Assembly: GCA_037176705.1 (NCBI GenBank) | Contig: CM073905.1 | Location: 27,560,986 to 27,624,985 of the forward strand | Reading direction: 5' to 3' | Length of the DNA: 64,000 nt | Source: Molossus alvarezi | Taxonomy: Eukaryota; Chordata; Mammalia; Chiroptera; Molossidae | Shown: one piece after another, positions 1 to 14,000 of the stretch | Layout of the letters: every line of letters starts with the position of its first letter | Position numbering within the stretch: the first letter of the stretch is position 1 | The notes under the pieces: generated by a model | The model's input: only the letters and a program-made list of their open reading frames with translations | The model's database searches: none | Told to the model about the DNA's origin: nothing | Made by a program: the position numbers and the translations under genes

Positions 1-147
1 TTCAATTCCCGGTCAGGGCACATGCCCAGGTTGTGGGCCCGATCCCCAGTGGGGGGCATGCAGGAGGCGGCCAATGGATGTTCTCTCTCATCGATATTTC
101 TATCTCTCCCTTCCTCTCTCTCTAACATCAATAAAGAACAAATAAAA
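1..147 (+). mobile_element. Ves SINE, cut by the window edge
   Basis: Begins inside the B-box region ('ttcaattcccggtcaggg') and runs to the 'acatcaataaagaac' tail. Confidence 0.85.
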
Positions 148-2849
148 AGAAAATTATATATGTATAGAAATGAGAGGCCTAGTGCCTGCCAGCCCCTCCT
201 TAGGAATAACATGGACCTAGAGCTATAGAACTAGTGACCTGATCATCTTCTGAAACAGTCTTTCTTTGAGTTCCAACCAGTAACAGTTACCACTGACCAC
301 GGGCTAACCACGCATCAGTAAACACGATTCTAAGTGCCTTACATACATTGTCTTATACATTATACATTATACATTAGTATAATGCCTTATACATTAGTAA
401 CAGCACTATGAGCTCCTACTGTTGCCACCTCGATTTTGCAGGTGGGATACTGAGGCTGAGAGAGGTGAAGTAAGTTGCTCAAGGGTCTCTAGGCTCTGAA
501 CCCGGATGTGTTTATTTCCATCCCTTCAAGACCACACACCCATAGTTGCCCTTCCTTTCTGTGGCTGCCCCAAGCTCCCAGGCTGTAGAAACTTCTGTAG
601 GAACTGAAGTGGCCACAAGTTGAGACCCACTGAGTCTCAGCCCCAGTTGTGATTCCTCTACAAAGTCACACAGCGGATGCCCTCACAGAAACCTCCCAGG
701 TGGGCGGAGGCGGACCAAGGAGCTAAGATTTTCAGCGCTCGCTGAAGCTCCCAGCTGCCCAGCTCGCCCGCTGTTCCTGGGGAGTTCTGGGGAAAGTTAT
801 AATTAGAGCCGGATCCAGCCTCCCTGAGATGGACCAGAACTCCACGCAGAAGATAAGGGGGCGCTGCAGTCTTGGGGTGTTTTTCTCCTCTTTCTCTAGT
901 CAAGCCAGCCTGGCTGTGGGATTTAGCAAGCTGGTCAGCAGAGCTGGAGAAATACCCTTGGCAGCCCCCCAAGCTTCATTTGTTTGAGATGGATGAAGGT
1001 CCCACTGACGGACTGAATTCTGGGGATAATTCAGTTGTCTCCCAACAGTCCAGATTGGGGGTGGGGGGGATGTCAACTGTGGAGCCAGACACACCTGCAT
1101 TTTAACACTGGCAGTGCCATTGATTGGCACTATGAGTTTGGCAAATGATAGAACAAATAATGGACAGTTTTGAAATGCTTCCTTTGGGTCAGGAGCTTTC
1201 TGTACAAGGGCCCCTTTACTTCTAATAACAGCCCAAAGAGAGAGAGAGAAACTATCAGTATCCATTTACAGATGAGAAAATTAAGGCACAGCAAGGTTGA
1301 GTCCTTTGCCGAAGGTCACGCAGCCCCTACGTGGAGAAGCTGGGATTTGAACCGAAGCAGTTTGCCCTCCGAGCCCATGCTTTCTCACACTGATGCTATG
1401 CCAATATCTCCTATGTCCAAATGAGACCTTAGGCAAATACTGAAGTGAGGGTTGAGAGTCCCCAGGCGATACGGTAAGATGAAGAACTAACTCTTTGAGA
1501 CAAGGTGACTTGGTACCGTCTGCACATTCCCTCTCGATACCTGGTTTCTCGGCCTTGACACCATTCACATCTGGGTCTATGGTGGGGACTCTCCTGTGTA
1601 CTGTGGGATTTCAAGCAGAATGTCTGCTTCTGATGTCTACTTGCTAGATGCCAGGAGCTTCCTTCCCCTCAGCTGTGACAACCCAAATCACCTGAAGACA
1701 TCGCTAAAGAGGTGTGTGTGTGTGGGGGGGGATGTACCCCCTTTGAGAACCACTGTTCTAGAAGGTGCCGAGATGTGTTCAGAAGTCACAAGTTTCCATA
1801 GACAGCATTACTGAAAACCCACCTCTGAATCTTTTTTAAATCCAAGCTTATAGCTTTCTCCTCCGAGGCCCATCATAAACACGAGGACATCTATATTCTA
1901 GAGGACGACCTCCTGGGAACACTATGAATCACTGCCCTTGGCAGCAGGGTAAACATACTCTTCCAAGCGGAGTCAGATCCTAAGCTAACCACCTGCGTGG
2001 ACTTTTCGGGTAAACAAAGACGATTCATCAGTCAAGTCAGTTGATGGTCTGGAGAGAAGGAGAGGGCAGGAAATAGACGCACGGTCTGATTCTCAGCCAG
2101 CTCCTCACTCAAGAAGTGTTCACTGAGTGTCTGCTAGAGTCCAGGTGCTGTGCCAGGCGCTGGGGCCACCTCCGTGAACAAGCAGGCACCGCCCCTGTCC
2201 TGGGGACTTCACTAAACTCGCCTGTCCTGTGCCCGTGACAGACATCACTAATCAATGACAGCACTGTCCCACTGGGCCTTTGACCCCTCAAATCCATGTT
2301 CCCAACACGCCCTACTGAACGATTCAAACAGACTCAAGGGCACACAAACCCATTTGCCCTTTAGTCTGGGGAATTCGATAAATGGTAGCTGTTAATATCA
2401 GCTATTATCTAATCCAATCTGCTTCGATATAAAAAAGGAAACTGAGGTGGGGGGCTGACTTGTTTGGGCCAATTCAGGCCACAAATCAAGGTATTTTGAC
2501 TCCTTTCCCCCGTGTTCCTCATGGCTTCAGTATTCAGCAGCTGGAGAACAGAATTTGGGGCCAGTGACACTCCTCATGACAGATGCCGGCGTTGCTGTGC
2601 ACGCGCGCACGTTTACCTTGAGAACAGGCAGATAAAAACGTTTCAGCCAGAGACAGAGGAACGAGGGTCCACCCCCTCGCCCAGTCTGCACAGGAAGAAG
2701 CCACGCTAAGACCTTGGAAGAACTTTGTCCTTTCGTTGTTCTACAAGCCTGAAGATTAACGTCAGGTCCAGTAGATTTTGGTTCCTTCAGCCGGTGCTCA
2801 GCTCCATGTAGAAATAGCTCTCTGTGATTTGTAAGAGGTTCTTCTCTTT

Positions 2850-3232
2850 CCTTCTTCCTTCCTTCATCCCTCCCGTCTTTCCTTCCTCAATTTTTCCCTC
2901 CCTTCCTTCCTCCCTTCCTTCCTCCCTCCCTCCCTTCCTTCCTTCCTTCCTTCCTTCCTTCCTTCCTTCCTTCCTTCCTTCCTTCCTTCCTTCCTCAGTT
3001 TTTCCTTCCTTCCTCCCTTCCTTCCTCCCTTCCTTCCTTCTTTCCTTCATCCCTTCCTTCCTTCCTCAGTTTTTCCTTCCTTCCTCCCTTCCTTCCTTCT
3101 TTCCTTCATCCCTTCCTTCCTTCCTCAGTTTTTCCTTCCTTCCTTCCTTCCTTCCTTCCTTCCTTCCTTCCTTCCTCCCTCCCTCCCTCCCTCCCTCCCT
3201 GCCTTCCTTCCTCCCTCCCTCTCTTCCTCTCC
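2850..3232. repeat. (TTCC)n microsatellite, about 380 bp
   Basis: Long CCTT/CCCT tetranucleotide tract with three near-identical 'cctcagtttttccttcctt' interruptions, so part is a higher-order duplication. The Ser/Pro/Leu- and Lys/Glu/Gly-rich frames here are repeat translations. Confidence 0.97.
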
Positions 3233-4049
3233 AAATCTCACTCTGCTCTATCCTCCAACCAGAACATCACTGAAGCAGTGACCCACGCCCTCCAGAAACA
3301 GGAAGTGGGTGGGAGGGTGACAGGGGCAGAGTCTAGAAAGCTACCCCCTGAAGACCACAGGAATCCAGTTCTATTCTCTCCAGGAGGCCTGGAGAGATCT
3401 TTCCACGTAACCTCTCCAGCCCCTAAAGCCACCCAGGGTCCTCTGGCTACGATGGCTACAGCTATCCCAAGTTTGCCGCCTCCGGCCCCGCCTGCCACAG
3501 CCACTTCCCCGAGGTTTATTAGCGTTTATTAGTCAACGCCTCCCAGGTATCTGCTGGGGCACGTGCTTTCTGTCTAGTCACGGAAGGAGGGGCTACAGCC
3601 GGAGTCTACTTCCTGTACATCACTGTCCAAACATTCATTCATTCGTGGAGCCAACGTACAGTTACTGAGCACCTACAGATTCAAGCCACTGGCATCACGG
3701 TTAACGGTCTAGTGTGAGTGAGACCTGGCTCTGTGACACACAAACCGAGTGGCCTTGGGCAAGCTGCCCACGCTCTGTGCCTCAGTTTCCACTGCTGTGA
3801 GATCAGAGTGAAATCAGTACCTACTTCAGTGGTTGTTATGGCGGTGGGGTGAGCAAATGCAGGAATCATGCATGTACAGTGCCTGCCCCTCGAGGCACCG
3901 TTTTATTTGCAGTCCATGGCCTGCTGGTTGTAACGGACCTCGTCTGTTACCTCCCCGGCAGCCACGTGTCCCTTCCCCCATCCTGACAAAATTCCGAGTG
4001 TGTCTGGATCTCTACCCCAGTCCTAATCCTAGGAGTAGATTTTTATTAG

Positions 4050-4125
4050 TCTAAGCCAGTAGTTCTCCAAGTGCGGTCCCGGACCAGCAGTATCAGAATC
4101 ACCTGGGAACGTGTTAGAAATGCTA
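4050..4125 (+). mobile_element. MER5-type hAT fragment
   Basis: 'agttctccaagtgcggtcc' followed by 'tcagaatcacctgggaac', the left half of a MER5A-like element, cut off by the Tigger-like insertion. Confidence 0.6.
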
Positions 4126-4128
4126 TTA

Positions 4129-4407
4129 CAGTCATCCCTCGCCACTTCGTGCTTCGACATCTGCGGCTTCACTCTACCGTGGTTTTGTCAAATATATTCA
4201 TTAAAACGTTGATGGAGACAGTGAAAATGATACAGTGCGCGCTCGGTTGTCTGAGTCAATTATACGCCCCTGTATTACAATTAAAATTAAAATTACTGCA
4301 CGTATGGACTGCAGGCCTATGTATTCGAGCACCCCAGGAATCCTTCAACGCCAGGTGCAACTGCTACAGCCTGGAATGGATTAACCGCGATAAATGAGGG
4401 ACAACCG
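4129..4407 (+). mobile_element. Tigger-like TIR transposon (MITE-sized)
   Basis: Ends CAGTCATCCCTC and, inverted, CGGTTGTCCCTC (9 of 12 match), with TA at both flanks (4127-4128 and 4408-4409). 279 bp, no coding capacity. It interrupts an older MER5-type element. Confidence 0.6.
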
Positions 4408-6059
4408 TATGGCAAAGCCAGCTCACGTGGCTCCTGTACCTGGCGATTCACACCCATGGCCTCAATTAACCCTCCAATATAGATGCTGTTATTTCTTCTT
4501 TATACAGATAAGGAAATTGATGCTCAGAGAGGTCAACTTACTTGCCCAAGGTCACACAGCCAGGAGTGGCAGAGTCAGGACTGAACCCAGGTCCACTTCA
4601 GAACTCAAGCACATAACCACTACACTGCCCTGCCTCTGGAGAAACTGCAGGCCGGTGAGCAGAGGCCAAGGAAGAGACGAAGAAAGCCAGGATCTATAGA
4701 GCTCTTTTCTCCCCTAAGGCCTAGGTTTATCGTTGGAAGGACTGTAGCTTCCCGCATCAAAAGAACCAAACAGCCCAAGTCCGGTCCAGCAAAACAAGAG
4801 CTACTAAAATACAAAGGAGACCATCAGAGCCATGAAGTAACAAAAGGGTAAGCGCTTGATGCAATTCCAGACCTGTCCATTCCCTTCTAGTTTGCAAATC
4901 CCTTTCACGTCATCTCTGAGGCTGGGCTTCCCCCAAGACAGACCCTGAGACAAGAATACGAGGGCACGTTGTTGTTGTTTTTTAGGTGGTAGTCCTAGGA
5001 GGGGTGGGGAAGGCGGACAGTTCAGGGTGCCTTACTGAGCAGGTTGCCCTGGTGGCCCCAGAGCTCAGTCCTGCTGGGATTGAGAAATGATCCACTTTAG
5101 GGCAAGAAAGCTGATGTCTTTCTCTGCTAACCCTTGATTTCCCCCAGCCTGAATGGTGAGCACCAAGGGGATCCCATGGGGGCCAACAGCATCTTCTATA
5201 CTGTGAAATGCACATGCCAGAGCCCCCAGGGAGTGTGTGATTTCAAGAATCCACAGTGGCCTCAGAGCAATGTCTTCTCACAGCCCGGCGACATAGCTCC
5301 TAAGTAGGCTTCCCACGTGCTCAAGCAGCGTAAGTTTTCTACTTGTCGCCATTATCATGGCAGCAACTTAGAGGACGTGCGCTTAGGAGAGGTCGCCTTA
5401 CTGTTTTCCTGCCGTACTGGTCCGAGATGTTTCCCCAGAGGGTGGAGCTGGACATCATGCCGACAAAGACCACCTGTGAGTGGAAAGAGGGATCTTGTTA
5501 GACCGGGACACGGAATATGGCAGAGAAAAGGAACAACAGATTGAACCTGTGACGTCACACCCTAGTAATAATAAGGAGCCAACATTCATTGAGATCCTGC
5601 TAAGGTGAAAACACCATGCTCTGTGCTTTATGCTACTGTTGAAACTGCACAACAATCCTAGAGGGTGGGTGCAGTTACTGTCCCCATTTTACAGATGGGG
5701 AAGCTGAGACTCAGAGAGGGAGGTCACTTGGCCAGGGTCACACATCTGTAAGTGGTGCAACCTGGGCTGGAAGCAGGCCGAACTCCAGAGGTCGCATTTG
5801 ACTGACTTCTAGCCATTCCAGAGACATAGCTCGTCCTGTTGCTAAGAAAATATCAAAGGTTGCAAGATAGAGTTTGGAGAGTATGAAAACAGGACACAGG
5901 AGGTGGGGCTGGGGCTGTAACCCATTAGGAAGAGACTGTGTGCCAGGCAAAGTCACTGTTACATTGCTAATCCTTGAACAGAGCTAATGAGGTTGGAGTC
6001 ATCATACCCGTTTTCTAGATGGGGAGCCTGAGGTTCAGAGGGTTAAGAAACCTGCTCAG

Positions 6060-6272
6060 GCCCAGATGGTGTGGCTCAGTTGTTGAGTGTCGACCCATGC
6101 ACCAAGAGGTCACCAGTTTGATTCCCACTCAGAGCACATGCTCAGATTGTGGGCCCGATCCCCAGTGGGGGGCAGGCAGGAGGCGGCCAGTCGATGTTCT
6201 CTCTCATCGATGTTTCTATCTCTCTTTCCCCCTCCCTTCTTCTCTCTCTCTCTCTTTAAAATTTTTTTTTAA
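6060..6272 (+). mobile_element. Ves SINE, 'gtggctcag' subtype
   Basis: Head 'atggtgtggctcagttgttg', B-box-like 'agtttgattcccactc', pyrimidine-rich body and A-rich end. It abuts the next SINE tail to head. Confidence 0.85.
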
Positions 6273-6273
6273 A

Positions 6274-6529
6274 GCCCTGGCCAGTTTGGCTCAACAGTTA
6301 GAGCGTTGGTCCGTGGACCAGAGAGACCCGAGTTCAGTTCCCACTAAGGGCACGTACCTCAGTTGCAGTTTGTCCCCGACCCCAGTTAGGGTCGTGTGGG
6401 TAAGTGACCACTCGATGTGTCTCTCTCTCTCTTCCTCTCTCTCTCCCTCCTGCTCTATCTGAAGATGAATGTAAAAATGTCCTCGGGTGAGGATTAAATA
6501 AATAAATAATTTAAATTAAAAAAAAAAGA
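6274..6529 (+). mobile_element. Ves SINE, 'tttggctcag' subtype
   Basis: Head 'ccctggccagtttggctc', end 'cctcgggtgaggattaaat' plus A-rich tail. Confidence 0.88.
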
Positions 6530-7989
6530 GAGAGAGAGACTTGCTCAGTATCCCAGGGAGAAGAGGGTGCAGCAGGTCTCCAATCCAGGCAGGCTCTCTA
6601 GAACTTTCCACACCGCGCTAGACGCTTTATACACACATCTCACCTGATGCTCTCAGCAGCCCTACAAAGGGGCCGCTATATTATCCCCATTTTGCGGATA
6701 AAGCCACTGAGGCACAGAGAGGTAAAAGCACTGCCTGCCCAGTGTGGTCGGACCCCAAAAGCATTCATCAGGCATGTCCTCGGGCAGTGGGCTGCAAACT
6801 ATCTACGCAGAGGCATTCCGAGAGAAAGGCCTACGTGGCTGATTTTAAAGGAATTAATTTCCAGGCTTTTAACTTCCAGACACACTCTTTCCTGAGAACA
6901 AGTCAGAGATCGCACCTACTCCCTGTTCCGCTGCCCCTTTCTCAACACCCTCCCCCACTTCTCCACCCCAGTCCCACCAGCACCCCCTCACACTGCATTG
7001 CTTTGAGGTTAAACCCTCAGGCTGCCTCAAAGGGACACCAATGACCCTGTGACAAATCCTTTAGTAAGCTATCCAGAGTCCAATTCCTTTTTATTATTTT
7101 TAACCAAATTGAAGGAGAGCCTAATTGTTTTGGTTTTTTTTTATAATGCAGGTATCTGTGCTTATGAAGCTCCTCCCACTGAGCTACACAACCTTCTTGC
7201 TAATATCAGACCAGGCCTGCTTGCTGAAGGCACTCAGGCCATTCCAGAACAGTTCCCCATCGAAGACCAGCATTCTGGGAGGCTTCCGAGTGAGCAATTG
7301 ATTACTCTGCCACTAGCTAGGCTGTGTGACCTTTCATGAGTGACTTCACCTCTCTGTGCCTCATTTTCCTCAGCTAATCATTGTAGCTACATCAAGAGTT
7401 GTGAGGATTAAAGAGCACAATGTATATTATGTATATATTTGTATACAAGGTAAATACTCAATAAATATTAACTTGGTGAGTATTATTATCCTCTCATCCA
7501 GCCTGACCTTCCCCTCTTTTAGAAGGTTGCTGCTGAACTCCCCCCTAGCAAAAACTAATGATTCTGCCTCATTCTTTTTCAAGCCTTAATTCCAGGGAAC
7601 AGCAGCTCCCTATCATTTATTGAGCATCTACTATGTGTCAGGCACTATATTGTTTCCAATCCTCAAGTCACCCTCATGTGAGAGGTGTTGGCATCTCCTT
7701 TTTGGTTGAGTGAGGTGTATAAAGTCTAAGCGATATGCCCAGGTAGCTTTCAACTTCCCAGCAGTTGAGCAGGGATGTCTGGGGCGCCCAGGGAGTTGGA
7801 CCCCTGGGTGCGGTAGAGTTGGCTGCCAACGTACTGGGGACTAAAGGAAGCTGAGATCATGGCGTTTCGGCGCAGAGTTTAATTCTTTTCTGCTGAGCCG
7901 TTGGCTGCAGCAGGGGGAGGGGGACACCCCACAGACCACCCCAGGGGACCAGAACTGTACACAGCAGGAGAGAGCTGCCAGCTGCCTAC

Positions 7990-8088
7990 CGAGGTCAGCA
8001 ATGCCACCTGCCAGCTGGGGAGCCACCACTCACAGTGCAGCTGGGGCGCGAGGATGCTCAGGATCATCATTTCCATGGCATCGGCCAT
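7990..8088 (-). CDS. SVOP: SVOP coding exon 4
   Basis: 99 nt (33 codons, phase 0 at both ends) between acceptor CCCTGCAG and donor GTAGGC. It encodes [19 protein letters not shown] followed by [14 protein letters not shown], the rest of helix 1 and the first lumenal loop. Remembered human sequence has Arg where the second Trp of EWW stands here. Exon 5, expected to start [10 protein letters not shown], was not found to the left, so it lies outside the window. Confidence 0.94.
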
Positions 8089-11000
8089 CTGCAGGGAGGA
8101 AATAAATGTCATGAGGCCAGGATGCTGCCTGGTGCGGGGACAGCTGACCCCTGGCTCACTGACCCTCAAGAGAGCGTGTAGCAACCCCTCTGCAATGGCC
8201 TGCCGAGTGCCCCCTCCCACACATCAAAGCAGCCTAAAGTCTCTAGTAGTTGAAACGGTGTGGCACTATGCAGGAATTGACAACCAGACCTGCAACATTC
8301 TTTTTCTCTGTATGTTTTTCCATATTTAAATACATATAGGCACTCCCCGAATGAAGTGGGAAAGAGTTGTATTTCAAAAATCTGAGAAAAACATTTTTTT
8401 TTTACAGAGATAGAGAGACAAGGATCTTTTCTCTTTAGTTCAACTAAAGACTAGTTTGTCTTTTGTTCAGAGGTCATTGTTCATGTAGAATTCTCAGTCT
8501 ATTTAACAAGTGTAACTTTTTAATATATTAAAACAGCCCGGCTGGTGTGGCTCAATGGATTAGGCATCGTCCCATGAACTGAGAGGTCCGGGTTCAATTC
8601 CCAGTTAGGGCACATGCCCAGGTTGCCGGCTCGGTCTCCAGTGGGGGTCGCGCCGAAGGCAGATGATCAATGTTTCTCTCTCACACGGGTGTTTCTATCT
8701 CTCTGTCTCCCTTACTCTCTCTAAAAAATCAATAAAAATGTATTTTAAAATATTTATATATTAAAACATACTAGGAAGCCCCAATAATTAAACATCCTCT
8801 ACGAGACTAGATAAAACAATGGGACAGAAATGAGGATCCAGAAGCAGACCCATGTCGGTTTGGCTCAGCGGTTAGAATTGGCCTGAGGACCAAAGAGTCT
8901 CAGGTTCCATTCCGGTCAAGGGCACGTACCTCAGTTGCGGTTCGTCCTGGCCCTGGTCAGGGTTGTGCAGGAAGCAACCGATCGACTTGTCTTTCTCACA
9001 TCAATGTTTCTCTCTCTCTCTCTCTCCCTCCCACTCTATCTCAAGATAATGGAACAATATCCTGGGGTGAGGATTTAAAAAAAAATGAGTGGGAAAATTG
9101 AAGATCTATTTGGAGAAGCATTTAGTTAGGTCACCCTCTTGCACCCCCCAAAATCAATTTTAGTCATGTTAATGGTCTAGGTGCGTCATTTGCAATAGGA
9201 AGGTGAGGGGATTTTAACAAAAGATCATGAGCCTCGTGAAGCAAAGGGCTCATTTAATCTGTGCATGTTTTTCTAGGGTGAGCTCCACAGATGACTTCAT
9301 AATCTCACAGAAGCCTGAGCCCCAAAGGATTGAGAAGCATTTAATTAGCTAGAAGCTTCAACTCCTCCTTGAGGGCAATTGTCAACATTACCCAACCCCC
9401 CCCCCAAAGTACTGACCTTCATTGCCACTTGAGTCACTCAACATAAACCTTATTGACTCAAGCCAAGGCTCTCTGTGGGAAGAACAGTGTCCTTCCTTAT
9501 AGATCATGGAAACCCAGGGGAGCAACCCTAAGCAAGGGTTTCTTGGAGACTGAATGTGAGGTCACAGCCCCAGAAATACTTGCCCAGGCCAAGCCGGTGA
9601 GAACAGACAGCTTCCATTGAAATTTGCCAAACCCAATGGCTTCCACCGCATCTTCCACCATGAAAGTATCTGGGAAGGAGAAAGGGGGAGGGGAGGATGG
9701 AGTCAGGGCATCTTATAGTTGTCCTGGAGTGGGGTGTTCAGGGAGTCCCCAGCCTAGCTCTTTAAAGGCAGCACATGCTGCTTCTAGAATTTATCTCAGA
9801 AAAACAACCCTACAAGTGTGAAAAGACACCTCGCTACAAAATCCACTGTAACATTGTCTACAAAAGGAAAAACTGGTAAACAGAATGTCTATCCATGGGG
9901 GTTGGTTAAATAAATGACATATAATTTTATATAAAGGTTTATATATCCACGTTATGAAATATGACCCAACTGTTAAAAAATAATGTGCTGGCCCATCCGG
10001 TGTGGCTCAGTGGTTGAGCGTCGACCCATGCACCCAGAGGTCGCTGGTTTGATTCCCGGTCAGGGCACATGCCCAGGTTGTGGGCCTGATCCCCGGCGGG
10101 GGGGTGGGGGCATGCAGGAGGCAGCCAGTCGATGTTCGCTCTCAATCTCTTTCTCCCTCTTCTTTCCTCTCTCTCTAAAAATCAATAAAGAAAAAAATTT
10201 AAAAAGAATGTACTGATGAAGAGAGATGCACACAATATATTATTCATTTTTAAAAACAAAGCAAGATGGAAAACAAAATATTTAGTATGGTTCTCTTCTT
10301 GGAAATGGATGCATGTGTGTGTATATGTATATGTATATGTGAATATGCATGGAATGTATATAGAACTTTACATTATGGTTTTACTTTTGTTGTCTTTGGA
10401 GGGAGGAAGGGAGACATCATTTGAGACTTTAGCTTTCTCCCTTTTACAATGTATTACTGCCACAGTCGGGAAAAAATACTTTGTAAAAGTAGAATTTCAT
10501 CAGCTGCAAAAGATATCCACACTATTGTTACATGACAGACAACTAGTGGAGAGGCACCTACCATAAGAACTGTCTTTGGGATAAAATCAGACATGCGTGT
10601 GTGAGCAGGTGCCACACAGGGGGAGTAAGACTGAGTGGCCACAGGATCATCTTTGAGGCCAGCGCTCACTTACCTACTTTGTACATTTCTATAATGTCTG
10701 GATGCTTTCCAAATAAACACATTATTTGTATGCTCAAAAAAATGACATAATTTGTAATCTAACAAGTCTTTTGAAAAAGACTAAAAGGCTAAGTACAATG
10801 TGCTGTGGAGGGCTGTATCCTGCAACAATAATGCTAAAAAAAACTGGCGAAACTCGAAAAAAGTGTGGGTTTTAGTGAAAAGGATTGCACCAGAGTTTAT
10901 CTTAGTTGTGACAAATGTACCGTGGTTAGGTGTGATGTTAACATGAGGCCAAACTGCATGAAGGGTGTAAGGGAATTTTTGGTAGTATCCTTGCAACTTT

Positions 11001-14000
11001 TCTCTAAATTTATAATGACTCCAATATAAAAAGTTAATTAGCCCTGGCCAGTTTTGCTCAGTGGTTAGAGCGTCGGACTGCAGTCCAGAGAGACCCAGGT
11101 TCGGTTCCCGCTAAGGCTATGAACCTTGGTTGCAGTTTGTCCCCGGCCCTGGTTGGGTCGCGCGGGTGGCGACCACTCGATGTGTCCCTTTCACGTCAAT
11201 GTTTCTCTCTGTCTCTCTCTTCCTCTCTCCCTCCCACTCTATCTGAACAAAAAACAAAAAAATGTCCTCGGGTGAGGATAAAAAAAAAAAAAGTTAATTA
11301 AACAATAAAAACACTGCCCAGCTGGCGTGGTTCAGTGTATGGACTGAGAGGTGCTGTTTGATTCTCAGTCAAGAGCACATGCCGAGTTTCAGGCTCAGTA
11401 TCTGGTGGGGGGTGTGAGGAGGCAGTCAGTCGATGTTTCTCTCTCTCATCGGTGTTTCTGACTCTCTCTCCCTTCCTCTTTCTCTAAAAAATTAATAAAG
11501 CATATTTTGTAAAAAGCAATAAAAATACTAAAGGAGCATCTGGTGGCCCGTCTGTGGGCTGCTTCTCAGGGTCTCAGCAGTGCCTGCTGGCCGTTGCTAG
11601 CTGTTTGGAATCTCAATCATGGGCCTCTAATGTCAACCATAATGTTATCCAGAAGTGTGAGCTGGTCTTCATCACACCAGCAGGTGTCTGTGTTTTTCTA
11701 GCAAAAATATTGAGAACCCGGCCAGTGTGGCTCAGTGGTTGAGCGTCGACCCATGCACCAAGAGGTCGTGGGTTCGATTCCCAGTCAGAGCACATGCCCA
11801 GGTTGTGGGCCCGATCCCCAGTGTGGGGGGGTGTCCAGTTGATGTTCTCTCTCATCAATGTTTCTCTCTCTCTCTCCCTCTCCCTTCCTCTCTCTTTAAA
11901 ATCAATAAAAGAAAAACAAATTTTATTTTAATATTGAGGAGAAAGCAGAGGGAGCCCGACCACATCATCAGTAACATGAAGAGTGGTAAGGACATACCGG
12001 TGCACTGTTGAGTGTTCGCCACGCACCAGGCACTGTGCTGAGAGCTCAACGTGCATTATCTCATTTAGCCCCTGTCACAACCATTCGTTAAGGCCGGGTC
12101 TTAGCCCCATTTACAGAGGAGGAAATGGACATTCCCAGTGGCACACAGCTGGCACGCTGCACATCTGGGAGTTGAGCCCAGACCAGCCTGACAGTAAAGC
12201 CGCTGCTCCTAACCGCTGCCTCTCCTCTCCCTAGTCATTGCCTCCTTAGCTCTGCCAACCGCAGCCTTGGGTTCAAGTCATTAATCCTCTCTCCTGTTGG
12301 CAATCTGGGGCCTTTCAGGGATGCATGGAATGCTTTCAGCCATCGGCATCATGTGACGAAGGGAGACACACCACAGCACCACCTCAGGTCTCTTTGTTGG
12401 ACCAGCTCTACTCAGAGGCAGCACAAGGTCATGAGTAAGAATGTGGATACCAAGATCAGATCACCTGGGTAAATCTAGCTTGGTTACTTTTTGCTGTGTG
12501 ATCCTGGGCAAGATATTTAACCTTTCTGTGCTTCAGTTTTCTCTTCTGCAAAATGGGGAAGAGGATTGTGATAGTTCCAATTACAAATGTTGTAAAGATT
12601 AAATGAGTAATATGCATAAAATGCCTACAACAGTGCCTGGCGCAGAGTAAATCCTCAGCTAGTGTCAGCTGTTCCCATCACAATATCATCATCACCACCA
12701 CCACCACCATCATCATGATTATCATAGTCATCACCTTCATCACAACCATCCTCATTACTGTCATCATCACCATCATCATTACATTATCATCACCATCACC
12801 ACCACCACCACCACCATCATCACCAATATCATCACTATCATCACTATCATCATCACCATCACCAACACTATCATCATGATTATCATAATCATCACCTTCA
12901 TCACAACCATCCTCATTACTGTCACCATCATCACCAGTCATTACATTATCATTACCACCACCACCACCATTCATCACCACCGCCAACACCATTATCATCA
13001 CTATCATAATCATCACCATCACACCACCATCATCATCACCACTTCATTAATACACTATCATCATCATCACCACCACCACTGTCATCACCATCATCATCAT
13101 CATCACTATCATCATCACCACCACCACTGTCATCACCATCATCATCACCACCACCACTGTCATCACCATCATCATCATCATCACTATCATCATCATCACC
13201 ACCACCACTGTCATCACCACTGTCATCACCATCATCATCATCATCACCATCATCACCATCATCACCATCATCACCATCATCATTATCGTCATCATTGTTG
13301 CACTGTCCTCTGCCAAGTGTTATGCAATGAAGCTGATGGCAGGGATTGTGATGTAACCTTGCCTGCTGAAGTAAGCCATGTCGGTTCAGCTCCCCTTCCA
13401 GTATCAGCCCTGGGCCCTCTGGGCCCTCCTACTTGCCCCTTCATGAGATCCCTCTGAGAGTGGCACCTGGGGAGGCAACCCTGGCATCTCAGAGCCCCTG
13501 ACTATGGCCTGGGCTGATGCCTCAAATGCAAGGCCCCCTCACCGTCAGTGGGATTGGCAAACTCCTTGGGCACAGCTGCCCCATCGTCTAGCTCGACCGC
13601 CTGTAGGCCCGTGCGGACCCCTTCAATCTGGACCTCATGTTCTCCCGAAGCCGTGTCATCCTCTGACCTTGCACTCTCGCCCGTGCGACGAAATTTCACC
13701 ACCCTAGAGGACAGAGCAAATCTGGTCATGAAGGCTAGAACTCCCCCTCAACAGCCTTGCTACACAGCTCTTGTGCCCAAGACAGGTAAAAGGCTTTTGC
13801 ATGGTCAGGGGAGTTGAATGGGTAGGAGGTTGACATTTCTATTGAGTTGGACTGTAGGGGAGACAACTTCAAAAGGTGTGTATGAGGGCTGCCATGTACA
13901 GTTGTATAGGTTGGGCACTGCACAACTCCAAAGGACTGTATTCACATGGCAGACTATGGGAATGAGGATATCTTTGTTCTAGACTTGAATACTGTTTGGA

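Larger units (their letters stand above)
1..7989. other. SVOP intron 4 (part): no exon seen
   Basis: Apart from the listed SINEs, the TTCC tract and DNA transposons, I see old MIR-like segments ('gaaactgaggctcagagagg'-type cores) near 425-500, 1225-1330, 4475-4625, 5575-5765, 6600-6740, 7290-7480 and 7600-7760. The rest is unassigned. Confidence 0.6.
9670..13542. other. SVOP intron 2: repeats only
   Basis: Four Ves SINEs, the CAT/CAC cluster and MIR-like segments near 12000-12215 and 12430-12665. No further exon found. Confidence 0.6.

Noticed and set aside
2787..3273. Open frames rich in Ser/Phe/Leu/Pro (plus) and Lys/Glu/Gly (minus)
   Set aside because: Translations of the TTCC microsatellite; no start context, no conserved domain.
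12876..13457. 193-codon His-rich open frame
   Set aside because: It is a translation of the CAT/CAC microsatellite; other frames give Met/Val or Thr/Ile runs of similar length.
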